Source: Thalassiosira profunda (taxonomy: Eukaryota; Bacillariophyta; Thalassiosirophyceae; Thalassiosirales; Thalassiosiraceae). Taken from it: a stretch of DNA of 15,676 bases. The notes under the pieces are model-generated. The model saw only the letters and a list, made by a program, of their open reading frames with translations. It did not search any database and was not told the DNA's origin. Position 1 is the stretch's first letter; every line of letters begins with the position of its first letter. Location of the stretch: assembly GCA_036939355.1 (NCBI GenBank), contig JALLAP010000485.1, positions 1-15,676 of the forward strand, in the 5' to 3' direction. A program made the translations under genes and the position numbers. This document shows, piece after piece, positions 1 to 8,237 of this stretch.

Positions 1-652
1 GGTGGGGGATTCTAGGCGAGCCCCAAGGCAAGTGGACCACCTGCCTCCCCAGCAACAACAACGAGCGATCGTCGGCATCCTCATCCGACACGTTGAACAA
101 TAAGTATCGCCGGGGGTGCCGTCGCTCCAAAAATGTCGACAGTTCCCCAGGATCGTTCCCCTTCTGTCGCTTCTTCTTCCCCCGGCCCAGCGACTTTTGG
201 ACGACGTCCTGATGTTCGGGCAGGCCCTCTTTCGCGCGGGGCGGTGCCATCCCTATTAGTTGGGGAGTGATGTAGTCTAGATCGAGGGAGCCGGGGACCC
301 GCCGTTGCAATTTCTCCAGCTGCTTTTTGTTGTGTCTGATGCCGGGAGAAGAGGGCGTTGCGTCGTATGCTTCTGAAACTGGCGTTGTGACCGACGGAGA
401 GAGCTCTATCGCCGGTGGGGGTGGAGGGGAGTCGTTTTCGTCCGCATCCCCGGGGTCTCTGGTGCCCTCCCCTCCCTCAGCTTGTGCATTGCCCCCTGCC
501 GTTGATGATTTCTCCCCCACAGTATTCATATCCGCAGAGCTGATGTCAGCCGCAACATTCGAGGGTTCATCAACGCCATTTCTCCAGCCCGTATCGTCCA
601 CAATATCTCCTGACCCGTCGCTGGCAAGAGAGCCACCGTCGTTGTCTGCCAT
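1..652 (-). CDS. PTEN-like tensin-type phosphatase, N-terminal part (3' end off the window)
   Basis: The reading frame is open from an ATG at 652-650 to the left edge, giving 217 visible residues. Residues 1 to about 105 are acidic and Ser/Pro-rich, probably disordered. A basic HNKKQLEKLQRR stretch then leads into LDLDYITPQLIGM (near 123-135) and, further on, RRYLLFNVSDED and RQVVHLPWGSP (about 181-213). This order matches the start of tensin-type phosphatase domains; PTEN has LDLTYIYPNIIAMGFP, then a YNL segment, then a proline after the strand leading to the active site. Family members dephosphorylate phosphoinositides or proteins at the membrane. The catalytic HCxxGxxR loop lies beyond the window, so activity cannot be judged. 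A Lys/Arg-rich insertion (GRGKKKRQK) sits between the first helix and the YLLFN strand. An auxilin/GAK- or TPTE-type protein is also possible. The start is the first ATG of the open frame. Confidence 0.72.
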   Translation of the reverse strand, partial: MADNDGGSLASDGSGDIVDDTGWRNGVDEPSNVAADISSADMNTVGEKSSTAGGNAQAEGGEGTRDPGDADENDSPPPPPAIELSPSVTTPVSEAYDATPSSPGIRHNKKQLEKLQRRVPGSLDLDYITPQLIGMAPPRAKEGLPEHQDVVQKSLGRGKKKRQKGNDPGELSTFLERRHPRRYLLFNVSDEDADDRSLLLLGRQVVHLPWGSPRIPH

Positions 653-1077
653 GGCTATTCGTGATTCGAGGGGGCAGTTGGGCGCGGGGTGCGTGTTCGT
701 TGCCGTATTCCACAGATCTCATATAATGTGCGCCTCCCCCCCCCGATCAATCGCAGCGGAGGGCAGAGCGCCAGCACCGGTGGGAGCGTGGAGTAATCAG
801 CCCTCGGTCGTTTGCAGCCGGCTGGGCGGGCGAGGAGGAAAGAATGAGCGGCTGGATTGCAACAAAAAGTTGGAGGAGACGATTTCTTTCATCATTACAG
901 TTGCAGCATCGACTATCTTCGATCTAACTTAGAATTCCCGCCATAATTAAGTTAGCACTATCGTATCAAGCACCCTCCTCGCCAAGCCCACTCACGCACC
1001 CTCAACGCCCCCTCACCGACCACCCGATCGATCCCCAACCCTCGTTCGAACCCGTGCGCGGTTGGGCTCCTAGCGCG
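653..1077. promoter_or_regulatory. Divergent intergenic region between PTEN-like and CMC4-like genes
   Basis: This 425-bp spacer separates two genes transcribed away from each other, so it should hold both 5' UTRs and promoters. It contains a run of nine C at about 736-744 and an AT-rich patch around 928-960. I see no convincing gene, tRNA or known box. Reading frames crossing it are antisense to, or run out of, the phosphatase gene and have no recognisable content. Confidence 0.4.
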
Positions 1078-1305
1078 ATGGTCTTCGTGTACACCGGGAA
1101 GGGGCGGCGGCAGGCGCAAAAAGATGACGCCCCGCCCGAGCAAAAGCTGTGCGCCAAGCAGGCCTGCGCCATCCAATGGTGCCTCGCCAAGCGCGATCAC
1201 AAGGAGCACCTGTGCCAGGCGGTGATCGACGATTGGCAGGCGTGCGTGGACAAGGTGCGGGTGGCCGTGGCGGCCAAGGAGCTGGATGAGAAGGGAGAGG
1301 ACTAA
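1078..1305 (+). CDS. CMC4: Twin CX9C mitochondrial protein, CMC4-like
   Basis: This encodes 75 residues without an intron. Cysteines at 25, 35, 46 and 56 form two CX9C motifs separated by ten residues, and an extra cysteine lies at 30. The segment CAKQACAIQWC followed by CQAVIDDW matches the pattern of human CMC4 (CQKQACEIQKC ... CQAVIQEL), including the extra cysteine. Known family members are oxidised and trapped in the mitochondrial intermembrane space by Mia40/Erv1 and fold as a helical hairpin. CMC4 itself has no firmly defined role; relatives act in cytochrome oxidase assembly. The 3' tail is charged (KELDEKGED). The ATG at 1078 was chosen because the in-frame codon further upstream at 1054 is GTG. 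Length fits the family. Orthology is inferred from the motif and the residues around it. Confidence 0.8.
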   Translation: MVFVYTGKGRRQAQKDDAPPEQKLCAKQACAIQWCLAKRDHKEHLCQAVIDDWQACVDKVRVAVAAKELDEKGED

Positions 1306-1332
1306 CAATCCGGCTAGCTTACAATATGGAGA

Positions 1333-2249
1333 TTACCCATCAGCCGGCTGGCAAAGAAAATTCTTTGCTGGATGCACCCCAAATGCGCGCTTCACTTCGT
1401 CAGTGAACTCAAACTCCTGCATTTTGCAGCAAGACTCTTTGTGCCGAGGCCATTCGGCAAGTTGGCAAGCTGAGGAGATTGAAAGAAAAAGAGTGGTCAG
1501 CTGTCACAAAAGAGCACAAATCGCACACGAGGTCTCCGGCGGTGCATACCTTTCGAGCAATACTGCCTTCTCTCGCAACCCGTGCAGTACAACAGGCTGT
1601 TCCGTGGTCTCCGAACGTTGCAGTAACCGCAGATTCTGGACTTGGGCAAAGTCTTGGCTCTGTGGCAATGTGCATCCAGACACCCACAGGATATCCGACA
1701 GGCGAAGAAATCGACAACCTGTCGCTCACAGCCGTGGAAGATGTCGAGATTCTTGAGAACAAAGAAGTCGTCGACTAGCTTCGTTGCTGCATCGTAGTTC
1801 TCGAGCATGAAGATGGCCATTGCGAGACCCGCGGCGCCATCGATCTTGGCTTGATTCGGGTATCGATTGTTGTCCCTCGTGATGGTCTTGACCCCGGAGC
1901 GAACAATTATATCTCTCAGATGCTTCCTGTCACCCTCGTTCTCCCACACGGAGGGAAAATATTCGTGCGTCTGAAGCGCACCGGCCAAGGACGACTGCGC
2001 GAACGTGCAGTCCTCCTGCCCCAATTCTTCAAGGAACGTGTTGAGGAACGCGGCCAATTTCGTTCCGGGCTCTGCAGGAGGAGTTGGAACGCCGTGGCTA
2101 CAAGAATCCTGTGGAAGCATCTGGGGGAGCTGATGCTGTTGTGAAGTCGGCGACGCGCGCAGCGCCTGGCCGCTCTTCGGTGGCGGTAAGGCGGCGTTCC
2201 TACTCGCCTTCCTAGCTCGCCCTTTCATGCGCTTTCTGGACGCCGGCAT
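1333..2249 (-). CDS. MYND zinc-finger protein A (two exons)
   Basis: Exon 1 is 2249-1550 and exon 2 is 1469-1333; the 80-bp intron begins GTATGC and ends CTCAG. The product has 278 residues. The N-terminus is basic (MPASRKRMKGRARKASRN) and could direct it to the nucleus. A helical middle is followed by DIFHGCERQVVDFF and a C-terminal MYND finger (about 206-247): CGYC, YCTGC, QYCSKAC and a final H...C in WPRHKESC. The splice falls inside the finger; without it the last zinc ligands are lost and the frame runs into intron sequence, which supports the model. MYND fingers usually bind proteins; no SET or other catalytic domain is visible. It is paralogous to the gene starting at 2425, in opposite orientation. 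The partner and role are unknown. Confidence 0.85.
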
Positions 2250-2424
2250 ATCTCTTGGCAGAGTTGTGCTCAGATGAATGAGTGCAGAGATTTATCATGT
2301 AAGAGTGGTGGGATGGCAGGGCAGAGGCGCGGGGGCGGGAGTGAAGAGCTGAAAGTGCCAGGAAAAAGTTTGATTTTTTTAATTCGTTTGAAAATTCAAG
2401 TGAAAAAGAGGGACAAAGGCAAAC
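2250..2424. promoter_or_regulatory. Shared divergent promoter of the MYND gene pair
   Basis: Only 175 bp separate the start codons of two paralogous genes pointing away from each other, so both promoters must lie here or overlap the genes. The right half is AT-rich, with a T-run and AAAATTCAAG just before the plus-strand start. No defined core element is recognised. Co-expression is an inference from geometry alone. Confidence 0.45.
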
Positions 2425-3209
2425 ATGACGTCGAGGAAACGTGCGAAGGGAAGAGCTAGGAGGGCGACGGCCAACGTCACCTCGGCCACTGAGATCGAGG
2501 AATGTCAGCATGGTTTCACTTACCAACAGACAGAAGGGATCTCTGAACCTATTATGGCGTTCACCAGACTGATCTCTCCCGCACTAGAGCCTGATTGCGT
2601 CAACTTCTACCAGACCGCTCTCACGGGGACCATAGACGCGTTCAGACTTCTTCCTGATCTGTGGCAGGACGACTTCCAGCGCGAAACCATGAAAAAATTG
2701 CTCATCGAATACAGCGTGAATGGACTTCTTCGACGGGAACACACTCATGAAGCACCTGGAGGTATGGCGCTCATCATTTACATGCTCGAGCAATACCAAC
2801 CAGCGACGGGGTGCGTCAAAGATATCTACACTATCTCAAATCACGATATCTTCCGCGGGGACGAGCGCTCGGTCGTCAAGTTCTACGCAAGGCGCATCAA
2901 CTGCGATTGCCTTTTGGAAAGATATCAAAAGGCAAAGTCTGTGCGCCAGACCGGGGTGTGCTCGAATTGTGATAAGCGCGTAGAGAGAAAGAGACTGATG
3001 TACTGCCCCGTCTGCGAGCAGCACCAGTATTGCTCGAAAGGTATGTGCCTTCCCCTGCAGAGATTTGTTCGATGATCCCTATCAGACCCACACTCTTCGG
3101 ACTGTATTTTTCAGCGTGCCACAAAGCAGACTGGTCGAGGCACAGAGACCTTTGTGTTCAATCCCGAGACCTGGATCTGCGCGCCGCGGCACTCTCTAAC
3201 GTCCCGTAG
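2425..3209 (+). CDS. MYND zinc-finger protein B (two exons)
   Basis: Exon 1 is 2425-3040 and exon 2 is 3115-3209; the 74-bp intron begins GTATGT and ends TTTCAG. The product has 236 residues. It opens with MTSRKRAKGRARRAT, nearly the same as the start of the neighbouring minus-strand gene. It continues with a helical region, DIFRGDERSVVKFYARRI, and a MYND finger (about 178-218) with CSNC, YCPVC, QYCSKAC and a closing H...C in WSRHRDLC. The intron sits at exactly the same finger codon as in gene A (after the first base of the Ala codon in SKAC), showing common descent. The middle region between the basic start and the finger has diverged and is shorter. An AATAAA at 3243-3248 lies 34 bp past the stop. 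The function is presumed protein binding; no enzyme domain is visible. Confidence 0.87.
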
Positions 3210-3264
3210 GTTTGATCTCGTTGGACAACATTGCTTGTGTAAAATAAACCCAAGAGACCGCCCG

Positions 3265-3873
3265 CTATTTGCCAGTACCAAACTTTGCCTTCAACCCCGA
3301 CACCGACGCGCGCAGAGCCGCCAACGCCACGACGTTCGCCTCGTGATCTGCCGCGGAGATCGGTCGGAGCATTCCATTCTCGTGCAGAGCGCCGCACGGG
3401 CCGCCGGCTGAAGAAGATCGCATCACCGTTCGGATGACCCGCTCGCTCAATTCAATATGCTTAGAGAATGCCTCTACCACTGGCAGGGTGCGTTCTCTGC
3501 ATCCCTCGGCGTGTCCCGTCGAGTTTGCTGCATCGCCCATCCGTTGGGAGAGGGACGCAAGCTGCGCCTTCAGCGACGAGTGCGTCGTCCTCGCCGCGTC
3601 GATCTCCCGATAATACGCCGACAGCGCCTCGTGCAAATTCCGACGCTGCATTTCCGCCGCGAGAGTCTTTGGATCGTACTCTCCCTCGCCTCCCCCGCCT
3701 CTGCCATCGTCGGATGCGACGATGGGAGGGAGCGGCGAAGATGCCGTCGCGGCGGCCGCGGCGTTGCAAAGGAGCGCCTGGGCGTTGCAGAGGGAGGCGA
3801 CCCGCTCGTATTCGACGCCGGCCGTCCGGATCCATTCGTCGTCGGCGGCGGCGGCGTCATAGGAGCCTGTCAT
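3265..3873 (-). CDS. Small helical coiled-coil protein, function unknown
   Basis: This encodes 202 residues starting MTGSYDAAAADDEW at 3873. The frame is open further upstream, but that sequence overlaps the divergent MFS gene and has no coding character, so this ATG is preferred. The first 60 residues are Ala/Gly-rich. From about 65 on, long amphipathic helices are likely (KTLAAEMQRRNLHEALSAYY, then SLKAQLASLSQRM), followed by LPVVEAFSKHIELSERVIRTV and a last helix ending KFGTGK. The order of a short coiled coil, an LPxxxxF helix and a C-terminal helix faintly recalls the HAUS2 subunit of the augmin microtubule-nucleation complex, but this is only a resemblance from memory. Its 3' end is 55 bp from the converging MYND gene. 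Confidence 0.7.
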   Translation of the reverse strand: MTGSYDAAAADDEWIRTAGVEYERVASLCNAQALLCNAAAAATASSPLPPIVASDDGRGGGGEGEYDPKTLAAEMQRRNLHEALSAYYREIDAARTTHSSLKAQLASLSQRMGDAANSTGHAEGCRERTLPVVEAFSKHIELSERVIRTVMRSSSAGGPCGALHENGMLRPISAADHEANVVALAALRASVSGLKAKFGTGK

Positions 3874-3974
3874 CGGGAGAGGACAGGGGAGGTGATGTGA
3901 GAGGCGGGAGGGGGGAGGAGAGTGGAGGACGAGGAGAAAGAGAAAGTCAGTGAGAGAATCCGGGCCGAAAAATA
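3874..3974. promoter_or_regulatory. 101-bp divergent spacer between helical protein and MFS genes
   Basis: Start codons of the two divergent genes are 101 bp apart. The spacer is purine-rich on the plus strand (long GA tracts, about 3890-3955), and the plus-strand start is preceded by AAAAATA. Transcription of both genes must begin here or within the neighbouring coding region. No specific factor site is recognised. Confidence 0.4.
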
Positions 3975-5947
3975 ATGAGCCACTTGCGACGCGCCCAACG
4001 CCTTCCCCCATCAACCGACGACGATGGAAGAGATAGGCGAGCAAACCGTCGGAAGCGATCGAACTATGCTGCCAACGACCACAATGAAACGATAATGGAG
4101 TCGTTAGGGAGCTCGGAGGCCGGCTCCGGCTCCGATGCACAAGAATTGTCCAACATTGCAACGCATGCACATGATGTGTCCAACTTTGCAACGCACCCAT
4201 CTTCAGACGCGGCGACGGCCGAGCGGCGCCATCGCCGCCTCGCCACGGCCCTCTACCTCCTCACGACGGCCCTTTTATTCGCCGATCAAAACCTCCTCTC
4301 GCCCAATCTGTCTGCAATCGCCGACGAGTTTCATTTCGACGATCTGGAACGCGACAAGCGATTGGGGGGAGACATCGCCGTTGCATTCTTCATGATCGGC
4401 CTCCCCGCTTCTTTCCTCGTGGGGTGCCTTGCGGACGTAGTTGATCGCAGAGGATTGCTGTTCCTGTGGGTCATTTTGATAGGAGAGGGGGCATGCCTGG
4501 CGACGTACTTCGTGCAAACGTACAATCAACTCTACTGGTGCCGGGCGCTGACGGGATGCAGCGTCGGCGGAGCGCTGCCTCTCATTTACTCGGTGTTGGG
4601 CGATTATTACGAGCCGGGCGAACGAGGGTGGGTCAGCGGCGCCATATCAATGGGATGTGGCATCGGTATCAGCGTGGGACAGGGAGCCGCCGGCGTTCTT
4701 GGGCCGAGATACGGCTGGCGAATGCCCTTTCTGGTGGTCAGTGTCCCAGCGATGGTTTGCGCTGTGGCGGTGTGGACGTGCCTCCCGGAGGTCGAGAGAG
4801 GGGCCGGGGAGAAAAGATCATTGCACACTGTGTCGATGCACGCGAATAGCGATGATGTGTTGAGAATAGAAGGCCGCGAGGGAGAGTTGGAAATGGCCGG
4901 GAGAACGGAGAACGACGCATCAGAACACTCGAACGACGACGCGGCAAACTCGTGCAAAATGAGGAGGATAAAGCAAGCCACATCGAGGAACACTCTGGTG
5001 ACCGGCAATTCGCCCAAACAGGGACTCTACGTTCAGCTGGAAAATCAAGACTCGCTGAGCAGCTCCTCTGGCTCCCCGTCGAGTGCGGCGTACAGCGTGC
5101 GTGACCGTCTTGCGATACATTACAGAAAGTCAATCCATCAGCACGTGGTGACGCTTGGGACCTTGTTGCGATGCAAATCGGTGCTGCTGGCACTGTTTCA
5201 AGGTAAACAAGTCGACATGCATCGAGTCTCTGCATTGTCTATTGCTGAGCTCTTGCTCTTTTGCCGTTTGCAGGAGCGCCGGGTTGCATACCGTGGGGCA
5301 TCGTGAACACCTACCTCAACGATTACCTTTCGTCGGACAGAGGCTTGTCGGTGGAAAGAGCGACGCTTGTCATACTCGTGTTTGGGGTCGGAAACTTCAT
5401 CGGCACATGTGTTGGCGGCGCGGGAAGCTCGTATCTGTACTCAAAATTTGGCCCTCGGTACCCTGCCATCTTGTCGTCGACGACGGCCATTGCGGGATGT
5501 GTTCCGATGTGGGGTCTGGTCAACCTTGATTTTGATCCTAAGGAGGATGGCGGAGTTCATTTTGTGCTCGGTTCGATATCGATCGTGGCTGGAATGTTCT
5601 CTGGCGTGACCGGTCCAATCGTCAAATCAACCTTGCAAAATGTGACCATGCCGCAAATGCGAGGGCAAGCCTTCGCCCTGCTGAATACCTTCGACGATTT
5701 CGGACGCGGCCTCGGCCCGGCGTTCGTGGCGTGGCTGATCGAAAGGCTGGGCGGCAGGAGGAAGGCGTTCAACGTGGGCATCTGCGGCTGGATCTTCTGC
5801 GGCATCCTCAATGGCCTGCTGTTCTACACCGTCGAGGCTGACGAGGAAACGGTGAGGTTGGGCGTCCAGCAGCAAATGATGTTGGTCGAAGGGAACGGCG
5901 CGGTTGCAAGTCAGTGCAGTGAACACGAGAGTGCGGAGATAGCATAG
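3975..5947 (+). CDS. Spinster-like major facilitator superfamily transporter (two exons)
   Basis: Exon 1 is 3975-5202 and exon 2 is 5274-5947, with a 71-bp GTAAAC...TTGCAG intron; the product has 633 residues. A polar N-terminal tail of about 88 residues precedes six predicted membrane helices. Motif A of the MFS is visible as GCLADVVDRRG. A cytoplasmic loop of about 120 charged and Ser-rich residues (271-390) separates the two halves. Splicing joins LLALFQ to GAPGCIPWGIVN, restoring the conserved helix 7, and five further helices follow, giving the usual twelve. Spinster-type carriers move lysolipids, sphingolipids or small organic acids out of compartments; the substrate here cannot be told. 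No plastid presequence is seen, so plasma membrane or an endomembrane is likely. A shorter start at 4095 (MESLGSS) is possible. Confidence 0.87.
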
Positions 5948-6427
5948 CGAGATGGCTGACTTAACTCAAGCTGGTCGCAGCGTGGGTGAAGGAGGAATGT
6001 ATTCGCGAAGTCATCACAAAGCAAAGGGCAAATGACAGCGCTGGCGTGGCGCTTGCTAGGTACAGAAATAATCTAGCCGTTACCTAGTTACTAGTTCCTA
6101 CGTGAAAATTGTTTCTCGCTGAATTAGCGTTGGGTGCAAGCAAAATCCACACATCAAGGTGCAGATGAACCATGAGGAGTCCGCGGCGCCGGTAGGAAGC
6201 AGAACGCAGCAGGCAAGCACGCACCAGGGCGCGAACATCGGGCGGCGCATAGATACAACCACGTTTTGCGATTTGGGCGCGGCATCGTTGCGGAAGGAGG
6301 TTGAATAGATTCACCTGACACATCTCGTGCTCGTCTGCCGAGGTCGAGAGGAGCGTTGACCCTGCACAATTGCAAACCGGGGCCCATTCCATCCTCGGAG
6401 ATCAAAGAGCCGTCGGTATCACAAGCC
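5948..6427. promoter_or_regulatory. Intergenic region upstream of the Pro/Gly-rich gene
   Basis: This 480-bp stretch lies between the MFS stop and the Pro/Gly-rich start. It should hold the MFS 3' UTR and the promoter and 5' UTR of the next gene. One detail is an ATG at 6165 opening nine codons (MNHEESAAP) that run directly into GTAGGA, a possible splice donor. A non-coding or short coding first exon is therefore possible, but no strong acceptor in the right frame is visible. Otherwise nothing recognised. Confidence 0.35.
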
Positions 6428-8137
6428 ATGCAGCATCCCGGCCAGCACTGGCCGCAGCAGGGCGCCCCGCCCCAAGGAGGGGCGCCGGGCCACCACCCCC
6501 ACGCCTACGGGGCCCCGCCCCCCCAGGCCGGGTGGGGGCAGCAGCCTCCCAACGGCGGGCCTCCGGGGGGCATCTTCCGCGAGCGGAACGGCGGCTCCAA
6601 GCAGCCGGGGGAGGGCGGGGGATACGGGGAGCACGGCGCCCCGCCGCACGGGTACGGCCCCCCGCAGGGCGGGTACTACCCGCCTCCCTCCTCGCAGCAG
6701 GGGCAGCAGCCTCCTCCGGGATACTACAACTCCCACCCTCCGCACCAAGGGCACCCGGGGCACGGACCGCCGCCGGGCCAGTCTCAGTGGGGGCATCACC
6801 CGAGCTACGGAGCCCCCCCTCCGCACGGTCCCGAGGGCGGCTACCCCCCGAGCCAATCGCGGCATCCGGAGAGCGAGGGCTACCCGCCCCACCCTGCGAG
6901 CGGGTACGGGCGCCACGGGCCCCCGCCGCCGTCCCACGGCAGCGGGGGACGGCCGGGGTACGGCCGCGGAGGCCCGCCGCCGGGATCGCACGGGCGGCCG
7001 CCTCCCTCGGCGGACCGCAAGGCCCCGCCCCCGCACGGGACCCCGGGGGGCCACCCTCACCGCCCCCCGCCGGGCCTCCATCCCGCCCACTCGGCCGCCT
7101 CCCGCGCCTCAACTCATCCCATCCGTCCCGCGCCCACTTCGGCGTCGACCGCCACGGCCGACGACGAAAAAGGACGGGGGAGCTACAAGTGCGGGCGGTG
7201 CGGGGTCCCCAAGAAGGGACACGTGTGTCCGTACCAGCCCCGGGTGAAACGGAAGGCGGGCGAGGCATTGCCGGAGATGAAGTGCGTGAGCACCCAGGTC
7301 GAGATGGACGAGGTGAGCCTGATATTGCTGTTTGTTTCGTTCTGAGAGATGATGGACGCTTGATGGATTTGTTGCATTGTAGGGTTCATCGCCTCACGAT
7401 TGCTTTCTTCTTTCGTTCGGCATTTTCAGTTCATGACCCTCCGGAGGCTCAACATCGAGATCCAGGGGTACCCCGAGTCCTACGCCGCCGAGCCGGCCGA
7501 CTTGGTCGGGGCCGAGGTCCACCACGCGCCCCCGCCGCCGCCGCCGGGGAGCGCGTTGGGCGGGATGCCGCCGCAGCTGCCTCCCGGTCCTCCGTCCGCG
7601 GGGCCTCCCCCCGGGCCGCCGACCGGGCTGCCCTCTCTGGCGTCGATGCCGTCCCAGCCCGCGGCGCCGGCGCTTTCGGGTCCGCCGGAAGAGGCGCCGT
7701 CGCAGTCGGCCCAGTCTGTGCCGGAGGAGGACCTGTCGAAGCCGGAGGCTCCGGAATCATCGGCGATGACGGAGGAAAAGACGGAGGCCGAGGCAAAGGG
7801 AGAGGCCGGAGAGGCGCCGGCAGAGGAGAAGGGAGGGGAGCCGGCGTCGGAGGAGGCTGCGCCAAAAGCTGGTGTAGAGATAAGCACCCAGACGGCAGAA
7901 GAGCAAAGTGACAAACCGTCAGAGGAGCCGGCGGTGAAGAGCGAAGAGGCAGAGGGAGAGGCCGAGGAAACGGAGAAAGCCAAGGAGGACACGTCCGAAC
8001 CAGCTCCCGTCAAAGAGGAGGAAGGAAAAGCCAAAGCGGACGAGGAGGCGAAGCCGGAGGAGGAGAGCAACAACAAGCGCGAGGCCGCGGGAATTGCAGA
8101 GAAGGACGAGACAGGCAACAAGAAAAGGCGCGTGTGA
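6428..8137 (+). CDS. Pro/Gly/His/Tyr-rich protein with compact CCHC motif, probably nuclear (two exons)
   Basis: Exon 1 is 6428-7312 and exon 2 is 7430-8137, with a 117-bp GTGAGC...TTTCAG intron; the product has 530 residues. Residues 1-235 are low complexity, rich in Pro, Gly, His, Tyr and Gln (PPHG, GGYPP and GYGRHG types), as in disordered RNA-binding or condensate proteins. A compact zinc-type motif follows at 255-267: C-x2-C-x6-H-x-C, within KCGRCGVPKKGHVCPYQP. The intron falls inside the following module, joining QVEMDE to FMTLRRLNIEIQGYPESY. After a Pro-rich stretch the last 140 residues are Glu/Ala/Lys-rich and end in NKKRRV, a possible nuclear signal. The motif spacing differs from the classical zinc knuckle (C-x2-C-x4-H-x4-C). 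A role in transcription or RNA binding is a guess. The start is the first ATG in frame; the frame is open a little further upstream. Confidence 0.8.
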
Positions 8138-8237
8138 AGGAAAGGATGGATCGTTGATAAAGTGACTATTATTAATACATTTGCATAGAGCGACCAGTGT
8201 AATTGGCTCCATCCCGCTGTGAATATTAGAGGGAGGC

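Noticed and set aside
327..932. Plus-strand open frame of about 200 codons
   Set aside because: It is antisense to the PTEN-like gene for half its length, its composition is Ser/Pro-rich as expected for a shadow frame, and no motif is seen.
1035..1060. TTCGAAC near 1043, resembling a tRNA T-loop
   Set aside because: The flanking bases do not pair as a T-stem and no D-arm, anticodon arm or acceptor stem can be placed around it.
6402..7268. Long open frames on the minus strand and in another plus frame across the Pro/Gly-rich exon
   Set aside because: Very high GC removes stop codons in all frames; these give Arg/Ala/Pro-rich nonsense, while the chosen frame contains the Cys/His motif and continues across a good intron.
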